A stretch of 28,936 nt of DNA from a virus. Of this stretch, positions 1 through 6,214 are shown one piece after another. Location: positions 1 to 28,936 of IMG/VR virus record IMGVR_UViG_3300045885_000279, one strand, 5' to 3'. Within the stretch, counting starts at the first letter, position 1, and each line of letters begins with the position of its first letter. The position numbers and the translations under genes were made by a program. The notes beneath the pieces are model-generated. The model was given only the letters and a program-made list of their open reading frames with translations. It had not been told where the DNA came from and made no database searches.

Positions 1-474
1 CTGCAACTTGAGCCGCCTTGCCCACGCCATCACGTCCGCGGAAAACAGGCTCTGAATTGTCACCGCGCGCGGTGACAATCGCTCGGCTCGCGAACGCGAC
101 TGCACTGACGCCGACGCCGATCTGTGCTCGTTCGGATAGTTGCAGGAGTAGATCCGGACCTGACCCTTCGCGCGGCCCTCGGTTCGCGCCAGACCGTCCG
201 CCTTCAGTCTCCGCATCTCCCGCCCGAAGTGCCGCCGGTCGATCTCGGACTCGTCGCAGAGTTCGCGCGGCGTCAGCGGCACGAGGCGATCACCGACCTG
301 CCGCGCGACCAGTTCGCGGCCAAAAGGGGCAGAATGTGACACGAGGCAGGCGTGCAGACGGCCCGCCGGCGACATTGCCTCCGATCGCATCTCGGCCCTG
401 CGGCGCTGTTTGGTGTCCTGATACCATGCACCGCGTTCATGAATTACCCTCGGTGCGGCTGAACTGTTTGCCAT
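1..474 (-). CDS. Winged-helix replication-type DNA-binding protein (partial, runs off left edge)
   Basis: The minus strand is open from an ATG at 474 to base 1 without a stop (158 codons seen). A good ribosome site (GAGAGGGGA) lies about 8 bases before the ATG. The translation reads as a real protein: a basic N-terminus, then TPRELCDESEIDRRHFGREM followed by a basic wing-like stretch (KADGLARTEGRAKGQVRIYS) at about residues 72-110, then a Ser/Arg-rich linker. This layout (helix-turn-helix plus charged wing near the N-terminus, longer C-terminus to follow) is what phage replication-initiation or helicase-loader proteins (O/DnaD-like) show. The replication role is inferred. It is divergent from the integrase at 705, so the 475-604 gap should hold control signals. 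The C-terminal half, which would decide the family, is missing. Confidence 0.7.
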   Translation of the reverse strand, partial: MANSSAAPRVIHERGAWYQDTKQRRRAEMRSEAMSPAGRLHACLVSHSAPFGRELVARQVGDRLVPLTPRELCDESEIDRRHFGREMRRLKADGLARTEGRAKGQVRIYSCNYPNEHRSASASVQSRSRAERLSPRAVTIQSLFSADVMAWARRLKLQ

Positions 475-534
475 CTTCCAAATCCCCTCTCGCCAACACC
501 CGAAAAAAAGTTGAAGGCAACGGAATTTGGTTGT

Positions 535-551
535 GCTAGGCTATCTCTAGC
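535..551. promoter_or_regulatory. Small inverted repeat in the rep/integrase divergent gap
   Basis: GCTAG, a 7-base spacer and CTAGC form a short dyad in the 130-base gap between the divergent replication-type gene and the integrase. Such a site could be an operator or part of a promoter region. It is only five base pairs, and I could not find a convincing -35/-10 pair with normal spacing on either strand (a TTGAAG at 511 stands 20 bases from TAGGCT). Confidence 0.2.
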
Positions 552-704
552 CGCTTCCACCGTGGCCTTTGTCCTTCCCTTGAAGCTGCATCTACCCTGG
601 AAAAGTTGAGTGCAGCATTAAGAAAAACAATCCTACGGTGGGGGTTTGCCCGCAGAGCCAGCAGTAGGAGCCAAAGTGGCCAACCTTCTGTTTGCACTGG
701 CAAA

Positions 705-1640
705 ATGGGCGGCATGCAACTCCCCGACCTCACCACGACATGTGACCGTCTGGCGAGCGCAGTTCTCGCCGAGCGGACAATCAAGGGTTACGCCGCCGAC
801 TGGCAGCGATACAGCGGCTGGTGCGTCAGCACCGGCAGAGAAGTCCTTCCGTCCACCACAGAGACGATCGCTCTGTACCTCGCGCATTCTCTCGATGATC
901 ACAAGGTCAAAACGATGCGGCGTCATCTGTGTGCGATTCTCTATCATCACCGGCTGCATGGCGTAAACCCTCCTGAACTCAGGCGACCAAAACAAATTCT
1001 AACCGGAACACAACGCCTCCGCGGCGAGCAGCCGGTGCAGAAACACGCGATCTCGGTTCATCAGCTGCGCGAAATGATGCGCCGGATCGACAGCGCCGAC
1101 CCGCACCGCACGCGCGACCGCGCCCTTCTGCTGTTCGGCTTCGCAACTGCGTTGCGGCGGACCAGCATCATCTCGGCGCGGATCGAGCACATCCGGTTCA
1201 CTGAACAGGGAATGATCGTGCATGTGCCGCGGGAGAAGCAGGACCAGAAGGCAGTCGGGCGCGATATCGGCGTGCCGCCGGCGTCCGACCCGTCTGTCTG
1301 CGCGGTTCGCGCGATGCACGACTGGCTGAAGATCCGCGGCCCCGCACCCGGCTACCTGTTCGACGGGCTCTGGCACGGCCAACTGCGGCCCGCCGAGCGG
1401 ATGCATCACAACACCGTCGCGGCAATCGTCAAACGCGCCGCGGCGTCGATCGGACTCGATCCGGCACACTTCGCGGGTCACTCGCTGCGATCGGGATTCG
1501 CCACCGCCGCGCTCGAATCGGGAGCCGGGGAGATCCTGACGGCCCGGCACACCGGCCACCGATCGCTCGAATGTCTGCGGATGTACCTGCGCGGAAATGA
1601 CCCGTTCCGAGGCAATGTGCTCGGCGTGATCGGGCTGTGA
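705..1640 (+). CDS. int: Tyrosine recombinase (phage integrase)
   Basis: Site-specific recombinase that would integrate and excise the phage. With the ATG at 705 it is 311 aa; the frame is open from a TTG at 606 (344 aa). The extra 33 residues look non-conserved, and no start has a strong ribosome site, so 705 (or 714) is preferred. Numbered from the 606 start, an N-terminal SAM-like/core-binding domain (about 48-125) carries ERTIKGYAADWQRYSGWC. The catalytic domain shows the box I arginine in FATALRRTS (R184/R185), the H-x-x-R of GHSLRSGFAT (H292, R295), the TGHRS histidine (H318) and the nucleophile Y327 in LRMYLR, nine residues later as is usual. All key residues are present, so it should be active. 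It is the only large plus-strand gene in this half and ends before a bidirectional terminator. Confidence 0.9.
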   Translation: MGGMQLPDLTTTCDRLASAVLAERTIKGYAADWQRYSGWCVSTGREVLPSTTETIALYLAHSLDDHKVKTMRRHLCAILYHHRLHGVNPPELRRPKQILTGTQRLRGEQPVQKHAISVHQLREMMRRIDSADPHRTRDRALLLFGFATALRRTSIISARIEHIRFTEQGMIVHVPREKQDQKAVGRDIGVPPASDPSVCAVRAMHDWLKIRGPAPGYLFDGLWHGQLRPAERMHHNTVAAIVKRAAASIGLDPAHFAGHSLRSGFATAALESGAGEILTARHTGHRSLECLRMYLRGNDPFRGNVLGVIGL

Positions 1641-1663
1641 GCGACGACGGGTCACCAACATGT

Positions 1664-1678
1664 AACGCTATCAGCGTT
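1664..1678. other. Candidate integrase core site (attP-like dyad)
   Basis: AACGCT-ATC-AGCGTT is a perfect 6-bp inverted repeat with a 3-bp spacer, 23 bases after the integrase stop and before the terminator. Phage attP cores often lie directly beside int and have short dyads around a central spacer. No second copy is seen in the window and no arm sites could be identified, so this rests on position and symmetry alone. Confidence 0.25.
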
Positions 1679-1691
1679 TGCGGACAAAAGC

Positions 1692-1732
1692 AAAAAAGAC
1701 CCGCCGGGATCGCTCCCGCGCGGGCCTTTTGT
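1692..1732. terminator. Bidirectional rho-independent terminator
   Basis: A GC-rich stem (CCCGC/GCGGG outer arms and CGGGA/TCCCG inner arms around TCGC) is flanked by AAAAAAG on the left and CCTTTTG on the right. Read on plus it ends in a T run after the integrase; read on minus it ends in TCTTTTTTG just after the secreted-protein gene that stops at 1759. It separates two convergent transcription units. Confidence 0.8.
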
Positions 1733-1758
1733 CTCGGTCGCTGTTTGTGAACCGACGG

Positions 1759-2244
1759 CTATTTGCCGATGTTCTTCTTTGTCTCCTCGGACTCGTATTC
1801 CACCGTCTTACCGCTGCGTGCCTCGAACGAGGTCAGCGCCGACCGGATCGCGTCCTTGCCGAACTCGATCACCGCGGCGTCGGTTTTGCCCTGATCGTTG
1901 ACCCACGTCACCGACACCATGTGGCGCCGCTTCTTCGACATCAGCGCGAGGAATCCGAGCGGCCCGGCGAGCATCACCAGACCCGCGGTCGCGCCGATCC
2001 GGCGTCCCGCCTTCTGCCCGTACTCGATCGTCTGGATCCTGTCGTAGGGGATCTCGAACGTGTCCTTCTTCTTGCCAGGGTTGAAGACGAACCGGTCGCC
2101 GACGAGCGAGAACTTTTCCTCCGCGCCGTCTTTCATCGCGACCGTGCCGCCGCGGTACGCCGCCTTGTTCGAGCCGATCCCGGCCATCAGCGAGGTCTGG
2201 AACAGCGCCAGACACACGATACCTGCTACAAACTGCTTCAACAT
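1759..2244 (-). CDS. Small exported protein of an Acidobacteria-type family (cargo gene)
   Basis: 161 aa. The N-terminus MLKQFVAGIVCLALFQTSLM is a signal peptide (one Lys, then a hydrophobic core). The mature part has a beta-rich section (AAYRGGTVAM, RFVFNPGKKKDTFEIPYDRI), the sequence IEYGQKAGRRIGA at about residues 73-85, a Gly/Leu hydrophobic segment (about 87-100), then SKKRRHMVSVTW and a C-terminal EARSGKTVEYESEE. I recognise this architecture as a family repeated many times in Solibacter-like acidobacterial genomes, with unknown biochemistry; the fold looks like a small PH-like/beta-barrel domain. It lies between the integrase terminator and the early operon as a monocistronic gene, fitting a host gene picked up by the phage (moron). 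The family call is from memory and not searched. Confidence 0.6.
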   Translation of the reverse strand: MLKQFVAGIVCLALFQTSLMAGIGSNKAAYRGGTVAMKDGAEEKFSLVGDRFVFNPGKKKDTFEIPYDRIQTIEYGQKAGRRIGATAGLVMLAGPLGFLALMSKKRRHMVSVTWVNDQGKTDAAVIEFGKDAIRSALTSFEARSGKTVEYESEETKKNIGK

Positions 2245-2395
2245 TAAACTTCTATGCCTCTGATTCTTTGGTAGATTCCGCGAACCGCTTCCGGCGGGCT
2301 CGCTTTGCCGCTAAGGCCGGCGCACCATTGTGATGCACCGGACCTGATTCGCACACAACTCTCCTGCGGGTAACACCGCATCTCACTTGGGGGTA

Positions 2396-2611
2396 TCAGC
2401 GTCCCGCGCTGCGCCACCCGTAGTTGTCCCGCGGCGTCCAGATCCGCCGATCGGGGATCGCCGGGCTCGGCGCCGCCTTACGCCGCTCATCCTGCTCCGC
2501 GCAGAGTTCCTTCAGCCGCGCCGCTTCCCATTCGGCGACCGGGAGCCCCTGCCAGTCCGGCGGCGCATCGGCCATCCGCGTCCCCGGCCCGAGCAGTTTC
2601 CCGGCGCTCAT
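2396..2611 (-). CDS. Hypothetical protein, 71 aa
   Basis: Start ATG at 2611 has a TTGAGGG ribosome site seven bases upstream and overlaps the stop of the preceding 46-aa membrane gene (ATGA). The frame is open further upstream to 2905, but that part is antisense shadow over the nuclease gene. The protein is hydrophilic: MSAGKLLGPGTRMADAPPDW, then an acidic/basic helix (AEWEAARLKELCAEQDERRK) and a Trp/Arg-rich end with RRIWTPRDNYGW. No family is recognised. It is the last gene of the 5031-to-2396 minus-strand operon. Confidence 0.6.
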   Translation of the reverse strand: MSAGKLLGPGTRMADAPPDWQGLPVAEWEAARLKELCAEQDERRKAAPSPAIPDRRIWTPRDNYGWRSAGR

Positions 2612-2748
2612 ACGGCCCTCAACATCACAAATATCAGGATCAGCATCAGTACCGCCATGAGCCAGTCGGCGGCGTTCGCCCGCCAGCTGGCGGCGCACTC
2701 CCAGAGCAGAGTGCGCCAGAACCGGCTGTTCATCTCGCCGCGTTCCAT
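2608..2748 (-). CDS. Small membrane protein, 46 aa
   Basis: A short gene with coupling signals at both ends: its ATG at 2748 shares a base with the nuclease stop (TGATG), and its stop at 2608 overlaps the next start (ATGA). The first 28 residues are Trp/Arg-rich (NSRFWRTLLWECAASWRANA). They are followed by one hydrophobic segment, DWLMAVLMLILIFVMLRAV, to the end. One membrane span with the N-terminus probably in the cytoplasm is expected. The function is unknown; a holin-like role is possible, but the early-operon position does not favour it. Confidence 0.6.
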   Translation of the reverse strand: MERGEMNSRFWRTLLWECAASWRANAADWLMAVLMLILIFVMLRAV

Positions 2749-3488
2749 CAGGCGACGATCCCGCCAAATTCACCACAGCACCGTTCCCAAAAATTGCAGT
2801 AGCGTTTACTGCAAAATGTCGATCCCCTGTTTGGCGTGTAGTACCCGCCCTCCATCCCGCGCTGTACGTGCGGATATATCCGCTCGCACATCGTGCGGTC
2901 AGCATCCGACACCGTGTAGCCGATCTGCACCAGTTGCGGCTGTTTGGTGCTCACCACCGTGTCGAGCCGTACCTCGCCGGTCGCGCCGGGCGCCAGCGCG
3001 GCGTAGGTTGCGATCTGCAACGCATAATCAGGGCTGATCCCACTCGGCTTGCGCGATGCAGTCTTGAGGTCCACGATGGTCCCGTTCACGTCCATCAGAT
3101 CGATGAAGCCGCGGACCGGCGTGCCGCCGATCTCGCCGGTCACCTGAAGATCGAGCGCCGCCGGTTCGATATCCGGAGCCGCTTCGGTGAGGTACTTCGC
3201 CGCCAGCGCGGCGCCCGATGCCTTGATCTGCTCGATATCGTCGTCGGCTGCGAACGCGGCGGTGTCGCATTCCTCGTCCCACATCCCGTCGTACACCGCG
3301 GCGAGTTCGCCCGGTTCCGGCGTCAGTCCGTCGATCTTCAGCCGGAACCAGTGATTCACCAGCCGGTGTACTGCGCGACCGCGCACCAACGAACCAGACG
3401 GCGGGTCGGGCAAACGCTCGACGTAACGATAAAACCACCGCGCCGAGCAGCTGAGGTAGCAGTTCACACGGGAGGGGGAGAGCGTCAT
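2748..3488 (-). CDS. PD-(D/E)XK nuclease, RecB/Cas4-like with cysteine cluster
   Basis: 246 aa, predicted DNA exonuclease of the RecB/AddB/Cas4 superfamily. The family motifs are visible: VRGRAVHRL with H41 in the N-terminal helix, GFIDLMD (D130), IVDLKTA (D140 and K142), and the QxxxY motif in LQIATYAA (Q158, Y162). Cysteines at 10 and 14 and a C-terminal set in TFCSKRYCNFWERCC (226, 231, 237, 238) match the layout that holds a 4Fe-4S cluster in AddB and Cas4. Next to a conserved unknown (3768-4325) that could bind single-stranded DNA, it is probably the exonuclease of a phage recombination module. Start ATG overlaps the upstream stop by four bases. There are no cas genes nearby, so a CRISPR role is not implied. 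Confidence 0.8.
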   Translation of the reverse strand: MTLSPSRVNCYLSCSARWFYRYVERLPDPPSGSLVRGRAVHRLVNHWFRLKIDGLTPEPGELAAVYDGMWDEECDTAAFAADDDIEQIKASGAALAAKYLTEAAPDIEPAALDLQVTGEIGGTPVRGFIDLMDVNGTIVDLKTASRKPSGISPDYALQIATYAALAPGATGEVRLDTVVSTKQPQLVQIGYTVSDADRTMCERIYPHVQRGMEGGYYTPNRGSTFCSKRYCNFWERCCGEFGGIVA

Positions 3489-3778
3489 TTCGCGCCCTCC
3501 GTGGCCTTGCGCCGCCGCACGTCCTCGATCGACGCCAGCAGGAGCCGCGCGAGGTCCGTCTCGTCGTCCGCCACCGTGCGGATCTGGCTCTCGGTGACCT
3601 CGCGGATCGAGAGCGTGAGCAGTTCGGTCAGCGGCACATGGCGGTCAGCGGCGGTTGCGGCGGGCTTCCGGCGCTCGCGCCGCGGCTTCGGCGCCGCCGT
3701 GCGGATCGCGCGGCCCGTCGGATCGACCGGGCGCTCATCGAAGTCGAAGGGGACATCGTCGCCGACGTTATGCCGCAT
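3485..3778 (-). CDS. Hypothetical protein, 97 aa, charged
   Basis: Coupled in the early operon: its ATG lies inside the end of the preceding gene (11-bp overlap) and its stop overlaps the nuclease start (ATGA). The N-terminal third is disordered-looking and rich in Pro/Arg/Ala (DPTGRAIRTAAPKPRRERRK). The rest is predicted helical (HVPLTELLTLSIREVTESQI, then DLARLLLASIEDVRRRKA). No domain is recognised. The place directly before the nuclease suggests a recombination or replication accessory, which is inference from context only. Confidence 0.6.
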   Translation of the reverse strand: MRHNVGDDVPFDFDERPVDPTGRAIRTAAPKPRRERRKPAATAADRHVPLTELLTLSIREVTESQIRTVADDETDLARLLLASIEDVRRRKATEGAK

Positions 3779-4325
3779 TGCTGATCCCGCCCTTCTGCGC
3801 GTACTGGATGAACATCGTCACCAGAAGTGACTGCACCGTTTCCGGTTTGACGGCGTTGCCGTGCTTCTCGCCGGCGTCCTTCAGGACCGCAGCGTAAACG
3901 TCCACCAGCGTGCTGGTGTGCGCGGCGAGCGTCTCGGCCCACCGGGGACGCGGCGATGCGTCAGCGGCGCTCTGAGCCGCGGGAACGGGCGCAGGAACCG
4001 CAACCGGCCCTTTCGCCTTCACCGGCGGCGGCGGCGCATCCGCTTCCGCGCCGAGCGGGAGCGAGACGATCCACTGAAGCGACTTGCGCCCGCGGCCCGC
4101 ATCGACTTCCGTCTTGCAGATCTCCGCCGGTTCGCCGGCCTTCAGGCCAAGCTTGCGGAACTGAGCGGCGAGGATCCTGCCGACCGCTTCGGAGACGTAG
4201 AACGTGCCTTCCGCCGCGCTGAACTGGTGCTGGACACCGCCGAACTGCGACTCGCGCTCGACGCCCTCGAGCGAGTTGAGGTGAACCAGCTGCGGGACGT
4301 TGGTGCTGAAAGTCAGTTTGCTCAT
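3768..4325 (-). CDS. Conserved phage protein next to nuclease; possible ssDNA-binding partner
   Basis: 185 aa from the ATG at 4325, which has a strong GGAGGGG ribosome site; the longer open frame to 4499 is shadow over the upstream gene. The N-terminal domain (about 1-100) is beta-rich: MSKLTFSTNVPQLVHLNSLE, FGGVQHQFSAAEGTFYVSEA, then LKAGEPAEICKTEVDAGRGR and a strand WIVSLPLG. A Pro/Ala linker (about 103-130) follows, then a helical C-terminal domain (ETLAAHTSTLVDVYAAVLKD). I have seen similar proteins as unnamed conserved genes in phages, often near recombination genes. A single-strand DNA-binding (OB-like) role is a guess from context and shape. Confidence 0.6.
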   Translation of the reverse strand: MSKLTFSTNVPQLVHLNSLEGVERESQFGGVQHQFSAAEGTFYVSEAVGRILAAQFRKLGLKAGEPAEICKTEVDAGRGRKSLQWIVSLPLGAEADAPPPPVKAKGPVAVPAPVPAAQSAADASPRPRWAETLAAHTSTLVDVYAAVLKDAGEKHGNAVKPETVQSLLVTMFIQYAQKGGISNAA

Positions 4326-4327
4326 GG

Positions 4328-4606
4328 TTATTTCCCCTCCAGCGACGGGCAGCAACCCGTCAGGCAGTCTTCGGATTCGGCCATCGGCTGATCGCAATCG
4401 GGGCAGCGCACGTTCTGGAGATCGCGCAGCAGCCCGTCGGCGATCTCGACCGCCTCGCCGATGCTCAGGTGCCGCCCGCGGAACTTCACCGCGATGCACT
4501 CGTGCAGGTTGTGGTCTTTCAGCACCGAGTGCGCCTGATCGAGCGCGTTGACGGCGTCGATCAGGTAGCTCACGGCTTGCTTGTATGTTTCGATCGCGGA
4601 GATCAT
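4328..4606 (-). CDS. Small zinc-finger-like protein, 92 aa
   Basis: The N-terminal part is a helical segment (ETYKQAVSYLIDAVNALDQA) and the C-terminal part carries cysteines in VRCPDCDQPMAESEDCLTGC, with one more Cys just after. The CPDC pair followed by C and CC suggests a zinc ribbon. It starts with ATGA overlap to the 54-aa gene upstream and stops two bases before the next start. No family recognised; a nucleic-acid-binding accessory of the early operon is plausible. Confidence 0.6.
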   Translation of the reverse strand: MISAIETYKQAVSYLIDAVNALDQAHSVLKDHNLHECIAVKFRGRHLSIGEAVEIADGLLRDLQNVRCPDCDQPMAESEDCLTGCCPSLEGK

Positions 4607-4767
4607 GCGGCCCTCCGGAGGTCGGACGCCGGCGCGTCAGTTTCGGCGAGATCGCGCAGCATCAGGTTGTAGTCGGAGTGCGGATCGCAGAGCGGGCATC
4701 CGGCGGCGTCGTAGAGATCGACGTCGATGCGCGTGCACTCGCAGCGAGGTTCGGTGATGGTCAGCAT
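4603..4767 (-). CDS. Small cysteine-rich protein, 54 aa
   Basis: A short gene set exactly between neighbours: the stop TAA of the previous gene is followed at once by its ATG (4767), and its TGA overlaps the next ATG (ATGA). Sequence features: MLTITEPRCECTRIDVDLYD with C-x-C, then AAGCPLCDPH with C-x-x-C, which together could form one zinc site, and a helical tail LMLRDLAE. Likely a mini zinc-binding protein. Function unknown. Confidence 0.55.
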   Translation of the reverse strand: MLTITEPRCECTRIDVDLYDAAGCPLCDPHSDYNLMLRDLAETDAPASDLRRAA

Positions 4768-5031
4768 TTATGCGGCCACCGCCTGATTGATGTGATTGGT
4801 GATGATCTCGGTGATGACGTTCGCCTTACCGCGCGTGGACGGCCCGATCCACCAGAGATTCACGATCTCCTGCGCGGCGTCGGCGATCGCATCGCGGACC
4901 CGCGCGTCGGCGGAAGGATCGACCGGCATCGCCGCGATCATCGTCATCATTGCCTGATCGATCGCGCGGAGCCCCTCGTCGGGATCGGCGATCGCGTGGT
5001 TGAGCACGAGGCGTGCTTCCTGAACTGTCAC
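4768..5031 (-). CDS. Hypothetical helical protein, 87 aa (first gene of early operon)
   Basis: Starts with GTG at 5031, preceded by AAGGGAAAG. The protein is mostly helical and acidic: MTVQEARLVLNHAIADPDEG, AIDQAMMTMIAAMPVDPSAD, and a C-terminal VITEIITNHINQAV. No domain is recognised. It is the first gene of the minus-strand run from 5031 to 2396, so a promoter is expected between 5032 and about 5140, the AT-rich stretch shared with the divergent zinc-ribbon gene; I cannot place the minus-strand promoter. Confidence 0.55.
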   Translation of the reverse strand: MTVQEARLVLNHAIADPDEGLRAIDQAMMTMIAAMPVDPSADARVRDAIADAAQEIVNLWWIGPSTRGKANVITEIITNHINQAVAA

Positions 5032-5068
5032 TTTGAAACTTTCCCTTCGCGCTTTATAGCCTCGCGGC

Positions 5069-5098
5069 TTGTCTACATCACCAGTATATTATTATGAT
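5069..5098 (+). promoter_or_regulatory. Candidate sigma-70-type promoter for the zinc-ribbon gene
   Basis: TTGTCT at 5069-5074 and TATGAT at 5093-5098 are 18 bases apart in an AT-rich island of an otherwise GC-rich genome. Transcription would begin near 5105, about 30 bases before the ATG repeats of the zinc-ribbon gene. The match is partial and untested. Confidence 0.35.
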
Positions 5099-5137
5099 GA
5101 TGATTACCGCAAGCCCCCGCGAAGAAAAAAAAATACT

Positions 5138-5299
5138 ATGATGATGATGATGAGAGAACAGACGGTGAAGTGCCTCAGGTGCGGACACGAATGGGTCAAG
5201 CGCACACCGGGCAGACCGAAATCCTGCCCGAACTGCAAGCAGCCTCGATGGGACCAGCCTAGTCAGTGGTCACGAAAAACCGCGCCAACGAAAAAGTGA
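5138..5299 (+). CDS. Zinc-ribbon protein, about 49-53 aa, opposite strand to its surroundings
   Basis: The coding part is clear from a four-cysteine ribbon: VKCLRCGHEWVKRTPGRPKS followed by CPNCKQPRWDQP (C-x-x-C, 16 residues, C-x-x-C). This type of single ribbon with an HEW and a C-terminal CPxC-W pattern is common in phage and archaeal small regulators, so DNA or RNA binding is likely. Five ATG codons in tandem (5138-5152) make the exact start uncertain; a further in-frame TTG lies at 5069, but it overlaps the candidate promoter. It lies alone on plus between the late terminator and the early operon, in low-GC DNA, suggesting recent gain. Confidence 0.6.
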   Translation: MMMMMREQTVKCLRCGHEWVKRTPGRPKSCPNCKQPRWDQPSQWSRKTAPTKK

Positions 5300-5370
5300 T
5301 GGAGCGCAAAAGGCGGGAAGCCGCGTCAGCCGCGGCCCGCAAGCGGAAGAAGGGGGGAACCGGCAGGTAA
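5299..5370 (+). CDS. Possible basic mini-peptide, 23 aa
   Basis: An ATG sharing one base with the zinc-ribbon stop (TGATG) opens a 23-codon frame, Arg/Lys/Ala-rich (MERKRREAASAAARKRKKGG and three more). It ends six bases before a strong hairpin. The coupling geometry argues for translation; the low complexity argues for chance. Function unknown. Confidence 0.25.
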   Translation: MERKRREAASAAARKRKKGGTGR

Positions 5371-5400
5371 AAGATCGGGGCGGGCGGGTGACCCGCCCCG
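5369..5400 (-). terminator. Terminator of the late (structural) operon
   Basis: A perfect 9-bp stem CGGGGCGGG / CCCGCCCCG with a 7-base loop; read on the minus strand it is followed by ATCTTTTACC. It lies 65 bases after the last tail-region gene (stop at 5465) and closes the long minus-strand structural transcript before the plus-strand zinc-ribbon gene. There is no T run on the plus side. Confidence 0.7.
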
Positions 5401-5464
5401 GCCAGGTACAGAAGGAAAAGAAGGGGAAGTCCGACAGACAAGACGCACGGCGGGAGCCGCGCCG

Positions 5465-5752
5465 TTACAGGGTTCGCGAGAACACGCCCTCGACCGCGGT
5501 CTGAAGCGCGCCGTCGGCGATCGCCGCGCCGGCGGCGTCCACCGCCGGATCGATGACGACCAGCGGCTGTAGTTGCTGCGCCTCGTAATCCGGCTGCGCG
5601 ATCCACTGGATCGCCCGGCGCCAGCGGGCGATGTGCGCCGGCGTTGCCGGATCTTCGGCGAGCACGGCGACGGCGACTCTGAGCGCGGCGATCTTCACGC
5701 GCCCCTGAAACACCAGGTCTTTGGCGAGCGCGGCGGATTCTTCGTATGTCAT
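5465..5752 (-). CDS. Hypothetical tail-end protein, 95 aa
   Basis: Last gene of the structural operon, starting four bases after the stop of the previous gene. Mainly helical: MTYEESAALAKDLVFQGRVK, IAALRVAVAVLAEDP, then ARWRRAIQWIAQPDYEA and a hydrophobic Ala-rich end. The size and position (after the fibre) are typical of small conserved phage genes of unknown role, such as fibre chaperones or tail accessories. No motif identifies it. Confidence 0.6.
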   Translation of the reverse strand: MTYEESAALAKDLVFQGRVKIAALRVAVAVLAEDPATPAHIARWRRAIQWIAQPDYEAQQLQPLVVIDPAVDAAGAAIADGALQTAVEGVFSRTL

Positions 5753-5756
5753 CCGA

Positions 5757-6194
5757 TCACATCCTCGGCTGCGTGAACGCGCCCGCGGGCGACTGCGGAT
5801 TGACTGATCCGTAGCCGTTCTGCGCGTACCAGTTCTCCACTTCCTGATCGCTCACCACTCCCGCGCAGTACGTCGGCATGATGTTGCCGAGCGCGGTGTC
5901 AAGCTGCGCGTCCATCGCGGCCTCGACGGCTTCGGAGTTGAAGGCGTTCAGGTGTTCGCGGATGTTGGTCTGGATGTCCTGACGCGAGGCGACCGCGTTG
6001 ATCGTCTGCCCGACGTAGACATCGGGATTGGTCGCGACCCTGCCCGCAATGATGCGCTGCCTCACGAAGTCCTCCGGCGGTTTCTCCGTCGGCAGAGCCA
6101 GATTCAGCCATCCGGCGGACCAGCGAAGCAGTCCGGTGTACTGCCGGTCGCGGCATACCTGCTGCCGGGGGAATTGCGCGATGAGTGTGTACAT
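5757..6194 (-). CDS. Hypothetical tail-region protein, 145 aa
   Basis: The ATG at 6194 has an excellent AGGGAGAG ribosome site; the longer open frame up to 6512 is a shadow of the fibre gene. Sequence: MYTLIAQFPRQQVCRDRQYT, GLLRWSAGWLNLALP, a helical centre with QDIQTNIREHLNAFN and MDAQLDTALGNIMP, and a Gly/Asn/Pro-rich end (AQNGYGSVNPQSPAGAF). No domain recognised. Lying directly behind the fibre gene in the same transcript, it may be a tail accessory or assembly protein. Confidence 0.6.
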   Translation of the reverse strand: MYTLIAQFPRQQVCRDRQYTGLLRWSAGWLNLALPTEKPPEDFVRQRIIAGRVATNPDVYVGQTINAVASRQDIQTNIREHLNAFNSEAVEAAMDAQLDTALGNIMPTYCAGVVSDQEVENWYAQNGYGSVNPQSPAGAFTQPRM

Positions 6195-6214
6195 GTTTTT
6201 GTCTCTCCCTGGAT

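Noticed and set aside
18-539. 173-codon plus-strand frame at the left edge
   Set aside because: Arg/Pro/Ser-rich translation without motif; the minus frame over the same bases has a ribosome site and a HTH.
2245-2395. Gap checked for a tRNA or attachment gene
   Set aside because: No cloverleaf, T-loop or acceptor stem could be made; only short GC-rich hairpins such as CCGCTTCCGGCGG.
2748-3488. Cas4-like nuclease as a sign of a CRISPR system
   Set aside because: No cas1, cas2, other cas genes or arrays are in the window; phages often carry such nucleases for recombination.
2868-3830. 320-codon plus-strand frame opposite the nuclease gene
   Set aside because: The minus strand carries complete nuclease motifs and coupled starts; the plus frame is Arg-rich shadow.
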